This document shows, piece after piece, positions 1 through 5,248 of a stretch of DNA of 5,248 bases. This DNA comes from Limnohabitans sp. (GTDB lineage Bacteria; Pseudomonadota; Gammaproteobacteria; Burkholderiales; Burkholderiaceae_C). A model generated the notes under the pieces. That model was not told where the DNA came from. It made no database searches and saw only the letters and a list, made by a program, of their open reading frames with translations. Location: NCBI GenBank assembly GCA_015657605.1, contig JACDQO010000253.1:1-5248 (forward strand). Direction: 5' to 3'. Position numbers and translations under genes: made by a program. Each line of letters starts with the position of its first letter. Position 1 is the first letter of the stretch.

Positions 1-1
1 C

Positions 2-256
2 AACGAACAACAAATCGTGCGCTGGATCATGAACACCCTGGACAAGACCCAAGGGCAGACCCTTCAGGTCACCCACCAGGAAATTGCGGACATTCTGGGC
101 ATTCGGCGCGAATCGGTCACCTTGGCTGCCGGCAAATTGAGCCATGAGGGCTTGATCAACGTCACACGGGGTCAATTGGAAGTGCTGGACCGCCCCGCCC
201 TCGCCGCCAAAGCTTGCGAGTGCTACCGCGTGATGCATCCCGCCAAAAAGCATTGA
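2..256 (+). CDS. Crp/Fnr-family transcriptional regulator, C-terminal DNA-binding part (5' truncated)
   Basis: The reading frame is open to the left window edge, so only the last 84 residues of the protein are present. They form a winged helix-turn-helix of the Crp type: the helix-turn-helix spans about residues 24-46 of the visible part (VTHQEIADILGIRRESVT then the end of the recognition helix), followed by a wing at about 51-62 (LINVTRGQLEVLD) and a short tail containing CECY. The QEIA-x-x-LG-x-RRE-x-VT pattern is typical of Crp/Fnr regulators, and the AAGKL plus CECY ending resembles a subgroup I associate with Burkholderiales. The N-terminal cyclic-nucleotide/effector domain lies outside the window, so the signal sensed cannot be named. 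The GTG at 17 is not the real start because the helix preceding the HTH begins upstream of it. The gene ends 29 bases before the adaptor gene, on the same strand, so it could be co-transcribed with or regulate the polysaccharide genes; no binding site is visible to prove this. Confidence 0.88.
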   Translation, partial: NEQQIVRWIMNTLDKTQGQTLQVTHQEIADILGIRRESVTLAAGKLSHEGLINVTRGQLEVLDRPALAAKACECYRVMHPAKKH

Positions 257-285
257 AGCAGAACCCACCCCTTCAGAGCTTGAAC

Positions 286-1509
286 ATGCTGACCTCCTTG
301 AAAAACGCCAAACGCGCCATCGGCTTGGGCATTGCCTTGATCGCAGCGGTGGTGCTCCTGCCGGCCATGGCCAACTTTCAAAGCATCAACGCCATCGTCA
401 ACACCCATTACACGGTCATCAAATCCCCCATAGAGGGTGCCCTGGACGGCTTCAGCAAAATGCCGGGCCAGCCCATCGCGCAAGGGGAGGAACTGGTCCG
501 GATCAGCAACCTGCGGTTCAAGGAGAGTGCCGTCAATGAAATGGAGGTGGAGCAGAAAACCCTGAGCGAGAGAAGCTTGGGCCTGCAGCAACACCTGAAG
601 AACCTTCAACAACTGCAAAAAGAGTTGCAAACCCGGGTCTCTGTTCACCGCAGCCACGAATTTCTCCGACTGGAGGAGCAGCTCGCGCAAGCCAAAGCCG
701 AGAAGAAAGCCCAGGAAAGCCTGATCCGCGAGCAACAGTTGCTCTCCCAGCGCAACGCGCTGCTGGTCAAGGAAAACTTCATCTCCCCCGCCCAAAACGA
801 GGCCGCGCAATACGCACTCGAAGTCACCCTCAGCCGGCTCGACATCTTCCAAGCCCGCATCCGGCTGCTGGAGACCGAAAAGCAAGCGGTCCAACGCTTT
901 GTCTACCTGGGCGAGGGGCGCAACGACGTGCCCTACACACAGCAACGCTTGGATGACGTGCGACTGCAAATCACCGACGTGGCCGCCCGCCTGCGCGAAA
1001 ACGAACGACGCAGCGCGGATGTGCAATTGCAGATCCGCAAGGAGCGGGACAGCATGGCCGTGTCGCGCGAAGTGCGCATGCTCGCACCCAGCCAAGGCGT
1101 GTTGTGGCGCAAATTTGGCAGCAGCGGGACCGAAGTGGTGATCGGCACAGACCTCGCCCATGTGATCTCTTGCGACAACCTGTTCCTGGATGTGGCCGTT
1201 CCGGAGTCATCGCTCGAATCGTTTCAAATCGGCAAAGCGGTTCAGTACCGACTGATAGGGAGCACCGCCTGGTTGACGGGCCACATCGATGCCGTGACGG
1301 GCAGTGGCAACAACTTGCAAGACGTGACCTTGGTCGCGCAACTGCAACGTGAAAAAAAGGACGCCCGGATTTTCGTGAAGATCGCGTCAGCTGACTTGCA
1401 CAAAGCCCAAGAAAACTTGTGTTACGCCGGTCGCAAAGTCGATGTCAAAGTGCCCCGCGACTGGCGTCCCTCGGTCTGGCTCAGCCGGGTCAGCTCGTTT
1501 TTCATCTGA
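286..1509 (+). CDS. HlyD-like membrane-fusion / periplasmic adaptor protein of a polysaccharide synthase
   Basis: Predicted 407-residue inner-membrane protein facing the periplasm. After a short basic N-terminus (K6, K9, R10) there is one membrane helix at about 11-28. Residues about 39-75 look like the first half of a biotinyl/lipoyl-like hairpin (KSPIEGALDGF, then PGQPIAQGEELVRI). A long, Gln/Glu/Leu-rich stretch at about 78-260 is strongly coiled-coil in character, and the second half-motif follows at about 265-275 (MLAPSQGVLW). The remaining part is a beta-barrel-like domain ending in a hydrophobic tail. This domain order is that of HlyD/Alg44/BgsB-type adaptors, which connect an inner-membrane exporter or synthase to the periplasm. 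The ATG at 286 is chosen because it places the membrane helix at the usual distance from the N-terminus; the same frame extends upstream to a TTG at 214, but that would overlap the regulator by 43 bases and add a non-signal-like leader. The Shine-Dalgarno sequence is weak (CAGAG around 275-279). The next gene, a GT2 synthase, starts 8 bases after the stop, so the two proteins probably work together. The exact substrate is unknown; an MFP for a multidrug pump is less likely given this neighbour. Confidence 0.85.
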   Translation: MLTSLKNAKRAIGLGIALIAAVVLLPAMANFQSINAIVNTHYTVIKSPIEGALDGFSKMPGQPIAQGEELVRISNLRFKESAVNEMEVEQKTLSERSLGLQQHLKNLQQLQKELQTRVSVHRSHEFLRLEEQLAQAKAEKKAQESLIREQQLLSQRNALLVKENFISPAQNEAAQYALEVTLSRLDIFQARIRLLETEKQAVQRFVYLGEGRNDVPYTQQRLDDVRLQITDVAARLRENERRSADVQLQIRKERDSMAVSREVRMLAPSQGVLWRKFGSSGTEVVIGTDLAHVISCDNLFLDVAVPESSLESFQIGKAVQYRLIGSTAWLTGHIDAVTGSGNNLQDVTLVAQLQREKKDARIFVKIASADLHKAQENLCYAGRKVDVKVPRDWRPSVWLSRVSSFFI

Positions 1510-1517
1510 CCTTCTCC

Positions 1518-3320
1518 ATGGCCTACATCCCCTTGCTGTTGGTCACAGTTTTCTTTTTGCTGGTGTGGGACAGCCAGCGAAGCAACCTCAGGGTCAGGCA
1601 GATGGTGTGCCTGCTTCCCGTGCTGCTGTGTTTGCAGTACTTGGCCTGGCGCTTGTTCAACACCGTGTGGACTGATCAAGGCGACAGCGCTTGGGCTCAG
1701 TCTTGGATCTGGGGTGTCTGGGGCGTTGAAATTTTGGCCTTCATCGAGGTGGCGATCTTCCTGTTGATCATGAGCCGGACCAACACCCGAAGCGCGCAAG
1801 CTGACCATCACCGCATGCCCAGCCCCTTGCCTGAGGTGGACATTTTCATTCCGACCTACAACGAGCCACTGGACGTCCTGGAAAAAACCATTGTGGCTGC
1901 AGCGGCGGTGGACTACCCGCACAAAACCGTCTGGGTGCTGGACGATGGCAAGCGCGATTGGTTGCGCCAGTTTTGCGAAGAAACTGGCGTGCGCTATTTG
2001 ACACGCGCCGACAACGCGCACGCCAAGGCGGGCAACATGAACCACGCCTTGGCCCATGCCAAGGGCCAGTTCATCGCGGTCTTTGACGCGGACTTTGTCC
2101 CCTCCGCAAATTTCATTCGGCGCACCCTGGGGTTTTTCGAAGACCCGGCCATTGGCATCGTTCAGACGCCTCAGCACTTCTACAACCAAGACCCGATCCA
2201 AACCAACCTGGGCCTGATGCAGGCCTATCCGGACGAGCAGCGCTTGTTTTTTGACCAAATGGCCGCTTCCCGCGATGCTTGGCAGGCGGCATTTTGCTGC
2301 GGCTCTTGCAGCATCATGCGCCGCCAAGCGGTCGATGCCATCGGCGGCATTCCCACCCAAAGCATCACCGAAGACTTGCTCACCACCTTGGTCATGCTGC
2401 GCAAGGGCTACCAAACCATTTACCTCAATGAACGCCTGAGCATGGGGCTGGCGGCCGAATCGATCGAAGGCTTCTTCGTGCAGCGCGAACGCTGGTGCCG
2501 AGGGGCCATTCAGTCCTTGTATCTTCCAGCTGGCCCTTTAGGCCCCGGTCTGGGCTTCATGCAACGCATCCTGTTTTTCCCCACCAGTTGGCTCACGCAA
2601 TACGCCGTGCGCTTGATGCTGATTGCGATTCCGCTGGCGTATCTGCTGCTGGGCTGGTTGCCTTTTCACTTCACCGATTCGGCAGACATGGTGTTTTACC
2701 AACTGCCCGTTTTCTTGTCGTTTTTTCTGGCCATGCGCTGGCTGGTCGGCGGTCATTTCTCACCGCTGGTCTCTGGTCCCGTTGGCGTGTTTGCCAGCTT
2801 CAGATTGGGACCCACCGTGTTGGCCTCGCTCATCAAGCCCTTTGGCCAACCATTCAAAGTCACCCCCAAAGGCTCGGACGCTGTCCAAGGCCGTCAGGTG
2901 GACCTGTTCAGTCTGGGCATGATTTTGACGTGCATGGCCCTGACCTTGGTGGGCTTGCTGATGAACGTTGTGCCCGAGCTGGCGGTGGTGCCGCACGACG
3001 AGTTTTTTCCGATTGCCATGTTTTGGTCCATGCTCAACGTGGTCACTTTGGGCTTGGCCGCTTTGCTTTGTTTTGAAGGCCCACGCTTGCGAAAGGAAGA
3101 GCGCTTCGTGATGGCGGAATCGGCCACCTTCCACGATGGCGAAACCAGCATCCCGGCTGAGCTCATCGATGCCAGCATCGGCGGTTGCAAATTGGCGCTG
3201 CCTGAGACAGCCCACGTCAGTTTTCAAAAAAGACAAGACCAGCCTGACGGTGCAAGGCGTTGGACGCGTGACGATCCAACCCGTGCGGCAACACCACGGT
3301 CACCTGGCGGCCACTTTTGA
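1518..3320 (+). CDS. Cellulose-synthase-like GT2 glycosyltransferase with PilZ domain (BcsA/BgsA-like), frameshifted in the PilZ domain
   Basis: Processive inner-membrane glycosyltransferase expected to polymerise a nucleotide sugar (probably UDP-glucose, by family) and pass the chain across the membrane. As read, 600 residues. Hydrophobic segments lie at about 3-17, 26-44 and 68-90. The cytosolic GT-A domain follows: VDIFIPTYNE (107-116), the first Asp pair DDG (142-144), the DxD motif DAD (190-192), FCCGSC (259-264), TED (284-286, D286 the expected catalytic base) and QRERW (322-326, the QxxRW acceptor/product motif). More membrane segments lie between about 365 and 510 and enclose FKVTPKG (446-452), matching the FxVTxK gating loop of BcsA. 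The c-di-GMP signature of PilZ is present: RKEER (525-529, RxxxR) and DASIGG (551-556, DxSxxG). From about residue 570 the frame changes to a basic, Pro/Arg-rich 31-residue tail, while PilZ-like sequence continues in the other frame to 3453; the restored protein would be about 644 residues. The ATG at 1518 gives a normal hydrophobic N-terminus, although no clear Shine-Dalgarno precedes it; coupling to the upstream stop is likely. No BcsB or BcsC gene is visible, so I do not call it cellulose synthase proper. Confidence 0.88.
   Translation: MAYIPLLLVTVFFLLVWDSQRSNLRVRQMVCLLPVLLCLQYLAWRLFNTVWTDQGDSAWAQSWIWGVWGVEILAFIEVAIFLLIMSRTNTRSAQADHHRMPSPLPEVDIFIPTYNEPLDVLEKTIVAAAAVDYPHKTVWVLDDGKRDWLRQFCEETGVRYLTRADNAHAKAGNMNHALAHAKGQFIAVFDADFVPSANFIRRTLGFFEDPAIGIVQTPQHFYNQDPIQTNLGLMQAYPDEQRLFFDQMAASRDAWQAAFCCGSCSIMRRQAVDAIGGIPTQSITEDLLTTLVMLRKGYQTIYLNERLSMGLAAESIEGFFVQRERWCRGAIQSLYLPAGPLGPGLGFMQRILFFPTSWLTQYAVRLMLIAIPLAYLLLGWLPFHFTDSADMVFYQLPVFLSFFLAMRWLVGGHFSPLVSGPVGVFASFRLGPTVLASLIKPFGQPFKVTPKGSDAVQGRQVDLFSLGMILTCMALTLVGLLMNVVPELAVVPHDEFFPIAMFWSMLNVVTLGLAALLCFEGPRLRKEERFVMAESATFHDGETSIPAELIDASIGGCKLALPETAHVSFQKRQDQPDGARRWTRDDPTRAATPRSPGGHF
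3221..3231 (+). other. Probable single-base frameshift site in adjacent T and A homopolymers
   Basis: A run of four T (3221-3224), a C, and a run of six A (3226-3231) lie exactly where the PilZ similarity passes from one frame to the other. Removing one T gives AHVSFKKDKTS, and removing one A gives AHVSFQKDKTS; either restores a continuous PilZ domain. The change needed is one base fewer in the DNA (equivalent to a +1 ribosomal shift). Whether it is a mutation, a phase-variation-like slip or a sequencing error cannot be told from the sequence alone. Confidence 0.7.
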
Positions 3321-3453
3321 ATACAGCAGCCAGGCGCAACGCCACGCCATGGTCTGCAAACTTTTTTCGGGCCGTTACAGCACGGAGGCCCCCACGAGCA
3401 GCTCGACCCGTCAGTTGATGTCCTCTTTATGGGAGAAAACGTTCCATGGCTAA
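3222..3453 (+). pseudogene. Displaced C-terminal half of the PilZ domain of the GT2 synthase (other frame)
   Basis: In the frame of codons starting at 3223 the sequence reads FKKDKTSLTVQGVGRV, then TIQPVRQHHGHLAATFEYSS and continues to a TAA at 3451-3453. The alternating hydrophobic pattern and the AATFEYSS segment look like the later strands of a PilZ beta-barrel, directly continuing GCKLALPETAHVS from the synthase frame. This piece has no start codon and ribosome site of its own that make sense: the upstream ATG at 3136 in this frame lies inside the synthase PilZ coding region and would encode an unrelated leader. It is therefore best read as the real C-terminus of the synthase, shifted by one base. 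Its TAA overlaps the ATG of the next gene by 8 bases, as is common in operons. Confidence 0.75.
3431..3435 (+). promoter_or_regulatory. Ribosome binding site of the substrate-binding protein gene
   Basis: GGGAG lies 10 bases before the ATG at 3446, in a purine-rich stretch, and supports that ATG as the start. The site lies inside the displaced PilZ frame, so translation of the restored synthase would run over it. Confidence 0.5.
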
Positions 3454-4681
3454 AACCCTTTTGACGTCTTTGAAGACCGCCCGCAGTGGACTGCATCGCA
3501 CGGCAAAGGTCCTTGCGGCCTTTGTCTGTGCATGCGCCGCACAGACCTGGGGACAAACCCCAGGCCAGCCCCCAAAACCGCCAGTGTGGATCGGGTTTGA
3601 CGACGCTTATGGCCTGAAAACCAATACCTCCGCCATGGCCACCGAATGGGGCATCAAGGCCGCGTTGGAAGAAATCAACGCCAATGGCGGCGTGCTCAAT
3701 GGACGCCCCCTGAAGCTGATGACCACCGACAACAAAGGCATCTCGGCCAGAGGCAAAGACAATTTTGTCCAATTGGCGAGCACCCAAGACTTGGTGGCCG
3801 TCTTGACGGGTAAATTCAGTCCCATCAGCGTGGAGATGCTGCCCGAAGCGCACCGATTGAAGGTCCCCCTGATCAGCGTCTGGGGTTCCGCAGATCCCAT
3901 CACAGACCACGACCACAAACCGTCCTACTCGTTTCGGGTCTCACTCAAGGACGACTGGGGTGTGGAAGCGATGATGAACCGCTTGTCCTCCAAATACAAG
4001 GTTCGGCAAGCTTGCGCGATCTTGCCCAACACGGCCTGGGGGCGCTCCGCAGAAAAAGTGATTCAGGGAAAGTCCGCTGCAAACGTCATCCAATTCCCGG
4101 TGGTGCGTTGGTACAACTGGGGTGACGCCTCTTTGAATGAGCAATACCAAGCCTGCCTGAGCTCGCGCACGCAAGGACTGCTGTTTGTCGGCAATGAAAA
4201 AGAAGGGGCCATATTGATCAAGGAAGTAGCAGCTCAACCCGAATCCAAGCGCATGCCTGTGGTGTCGCATTGGGGTGCAGTGGGCGGCACCTTGCATGAG
4301 TTGGTCGGTGAAGATCTGTCCATGGTGCGCATCGATTTCATCCAGACCTTCACCTTCATCAACAACAAACGGCCCCGTGCCGTTTACCTCGCCGACTGGA
4401 TCTTGAAAAACAATGCCCTCCAAAGCAGGCACGACATTCCCAGCCCCATAGGCGCTGCACATGCCTACGACACCGTCCATCTGCTGGCCAAGGCGATTGA
4501 CACCGCGAAAACCACAGCGCCACACAAAATAAGGGACGCCTTGGAAAAATTGCCCCCATTCCATGGCGCCGTCCGGCACTACACCAAGCCCTTCACGCCA
4601 AACCGGCATGACGCTCTGGACAAATCGCAAGTTCTGTTTGTCAAGTTGACGGCTTTGGGGCATTTGATCCCGCAGGACTGA
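3446..4681 (+). CDS. ABC-type branched-chain amino acid/amide-like periplasmic substrate-binding protein (LivK type, Peripla_BP_6)
   Basis: Predicted 411-residue exported protein. The N-terminus is basic with a hydrophobic core (about 20-32, AKVLAAFVCACAA), and a signal-peptidase I site is plausible between about 32 and 37; there is no clear lipobox. The mature part has the type I periplasmic-binding fold signatures of the LivK family: a helix ending INANGG (77-82) followed by VLNGRPLKL, a ligand-cleft region around VAVLTGKFSPIS, KVPLISVWGSADPIT, the second-lobe segment CAILPNTAWGRS, and a late helix with GAAHAYDT then LLAKAI (from about 336). The length is normal for the family. Members bind amino acids, amides, urea, aromatic acids and other small molecules; the ligand here cannot be deduced. 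No permease or ATPase gene follows; the next gene is a membrane sensor starting one base after the stop. This suggests that the protein presents a ligand to that sensor rather than feeding a transporter, which is inference. The start overlaps the displaced PilZ reading frame by 8 bases, tying it to the synthase operon. Confidence 0.88.
   Translation: MAKTLLTSLKTARSGLHRTAKVLAAFVCACAAQTWGQTPGQPPKPPVWIGFDDAYGLKTNTSAMATEWGIKAALEEINANGGVLNGRPLKLMTTDNKGISARGKDNFVQLASTQDLVAVLTGKFSPISVEMLPEAHRLKVPLISVWGSADPITDHDHKPSYSFRVSLKDDWGVEAMMNRLSSKYKVRQACAILPNTAWGRSAEKVIQGKSAANVIQFPVVRWYNWGDASLNEQYQACLSSRTQGLLFVGNEKEGAILIKEVAAQPESKRMPVVSHWGAVGGTLHELVGEDLSMVRIDFIQTFTFINNKRPRAVYLADWILKNNALQSRHDIPSPIGAAHAYDTVHLLAKAIDTAKTTAPHKIRDALEKLPPFHGAVRHYTKPFTPNRHDALDKSQVLFVKLTALGHLIPQD
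4674..4677 (+). promoter_or_regulatory. Ribosome binding site of the sensor gene
   Basis: AGGA lies 5 bases before the ATG at 4683, inside the last codons of the binding-protein gene. The spacing is good and fixes the start of the downstream gene. Confidence 0.55.
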
Positions 4682-4682
4682 C

Positions 4683-5248
4683 ATGGGGAGATCGACCACG
4701 CTCAAATCCCAAATCAGCCATGACGTGTTCAGGCTGTTTGGTGCCTACATTTTGGGCGTGACCTCCATCAGCATGCTCCTAGCCATTTATGGCATTTTTT
4801 TCTACCAGCAAGAAGAATTCAGGCACTACAAGGCATTGATCTCCACTCGGCTGAGCGCTGAAATCAACGCTTCTTTCCGGCAAGCCAATGATTTGGCCGA
4901 TTCGACCGAGGTCTGGACCGGTCTGACCGACTCGGTGGGCAGGGGTTCGTACCTCGTGCCCCTGCTGGACAAAGCCAACCAAAGCAAATACTTCAAATTG
5001 GACCTGCTCGATTATTTGGGCCGCTCATTCATCCAAAGCAGCCATTCCTTGAGTTTGCTTTTCGACGCGCCAGCCAACATTCAAAAAACCATCGAGGATC
5101 ACCAGACTCATTTGGAACTGGCCACCATGGACCACACTGACTATGTGGTGGTCAGTGTGCCCATCAAGGCCGACTTCACAGACAGCACCATTGGCGTGGT
5201 TTTGCTTCACCTGGATGTTGACAAGATCATGGCCACGCTGAATTTCCC
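4683..5248 (+). CDS. Membrane-anchored sensor/signal-transduction protein, N-terminal part (3' truncated)
   Basis: The frame starts at an ATG one base after the binding-protein stop and stays open to the right edge, giving 188 complete codons. A short cytoplasmic N-terminus (MGRSTTLKSQISHDVFR) is followed by one strongly hydrophobic helix at about 19-41 (FGAYILGVTSISMLLAIYG and on). The rest, from about residue 42, is soluble and probably periplasmic: a helical stretch (EEFRHYKALISTRLSAEINA), then alternating strands with LDLLDYLGRSFIQSS, and near the end VVVSVPIKADF (about 155-165) and IGVVLLHLDVDKIM. Helix plus a mixed alpha/beta fold with a late SVPI and IGVV strand pair is the usual look of Cache/CHASE-like sensory domains of histidine kinases, diguanylate cyclases and chemoreceptors. 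A second membrane helix and the output domain lie outside the window, so the output is unknown. Tight coupling to a binding-protein gene suggests that the two sense a ligand together, and the PilZ-containing synthase upstream makes a c-di-GMP enzyme a reasonable guess only. Confidence 0.75.
   Translation, partial: MGRSTTLKSQISHDVFRLFGAYILGVTSISMLLAIYGIFFYQQEEFRHYKALISTRLSAEINASFRQANDLADSTEVWTGLTDSVGRGSYLVPLLDKANQSKYFKLDLLDYLGRSFIQSSHSLSLLFDAPANIQKTIEDHQTHLELATMDHTDYVVVSVPIKADFTDSTIGVVLLHLDVDKIMATLNF

Noticed and set aside
257..285. Promoter, terminator or Fnr/Crp operator between the regulator and the adaptor gene
   Set aside because: The 29-base gap holds no convincing hairpin with a T run, no -35/-10 pair and no TTGAT-N4-ATCAA-like palindrome.
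223..1161. Long open frame on the minus strand (312 codons) opposite the adaptor gene
   Set aside because: Its translation is rich in His, Gln, Gly and Ala without recognisable domains. It mirrors the codon pattern of the plus-strand gene, which has a clear domain order, so it is a shadow frame.
1422..2414. Long open frame on the minus strand (330 codons) opposite the synthase
   Set aside because: The plus strand here encodes all conserved GT2 motifs; the antisense translation shows no domain and has no sensible ribosome site, so it is a shadow.
2495..3076. Plus-strand 193-codon frame overlapping the synthase membrane region
   Set aside because: It lies completely within the synthase frame that encodes the QRERW to PilZ region. 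Its translation has no recognisable features.
3226..3232. Programmed ribosomal frameshift at A-AAA-AAG
   Set aside because: The heptamer is not in the correct phase with the synthase codons (they read CAA AAA AGA), and a -1 shift would enter the wrong frame; a +1 or -2 shift is needed. The six-A run is also short for efficient polymerase slippage. A mutation or sequence error is simpler.
3136..3453. Independent small gene of 105 codons starting at the ATG at 3136
   Set aside because: Its first 30 or so codons overlap the PilZ c-di-GMP motif coding region of the synthase in another frame and give an unrelated Ser/Ala-rich leader. Only the part after about 3222 looks like protein, and it continues the synthase.

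Overview
The window appears to come from a betaproteobacterial chromosome, most likely Burkholderiales/Comamonadaceae-like. I infer this from moderately high GC, from the Crp/Fnr C-terminal tail ("RRESVTLAAGKL" followed by "CECY") and from the LivK-like binding protein style. This is judged by eye, not by a search. All genes lie on the + strand and are tightly packed. No gene-free stretch exceeds about 130 bases, and I see no RNA gene, mobile element, CRISPR array or convincing terminator.

Layout: (1) the 3' end of a Crp/Fnr-type regulator (2-256); (2) a HlyD-like membrane-fusion/periplasmic adaptor protein (286-1509); (3) eight bases later, a cellulose-synthase-like GT2 glycosyltransferase with a C-terminal PilZ domain (1518 onward). 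Its frame ends at 3320, but the second half of the PilZ domain continues in another frame to 3453, which indicates a one-base frameshift near 3221-3231. (4) A periplasmic LivK-type substrate-binding protein (3446-4681), whose start overlaps the end of the displaced PilZ frame; (5) the 5' end of a membrane sensor protein (4683 to the window edge).

Reading of the cluster: genes 2 and 3 look like the core of an inner-membrane, c-di-GMP-activated beta-glucan or related polysaccharide synthase with a dedicated periplasmic adaptor. The closest described architectures I know are the Sinorhizobium mixed-linkage glucan pair BgsB/BgsA and the Alg44/Alg8 alginate pair; true cellulose operons instead carry BcsB and BcsC. 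Genes 4 and 5 look like a ligand-sensing pair: a binding protein without adjacent transporter permeases or ATPases, followed directly by a one-TM-start sensor. If the sensor ends in a GGDEF, EAL or kinase domain (outside the window), the cluster would link an extracellular small molecule to polysaccharide export through c-di-GMP. That last step is inference.

The main uncertainty is whether the synthase frameshift is a real mutation or a sequence/assembly error in a homopolymer. Everything around it (intact catalytic motifs, intact c-di-GMP motifs, a correct overlap with the next gene in the restored frame) suggests that the gene is or very recently was functional.
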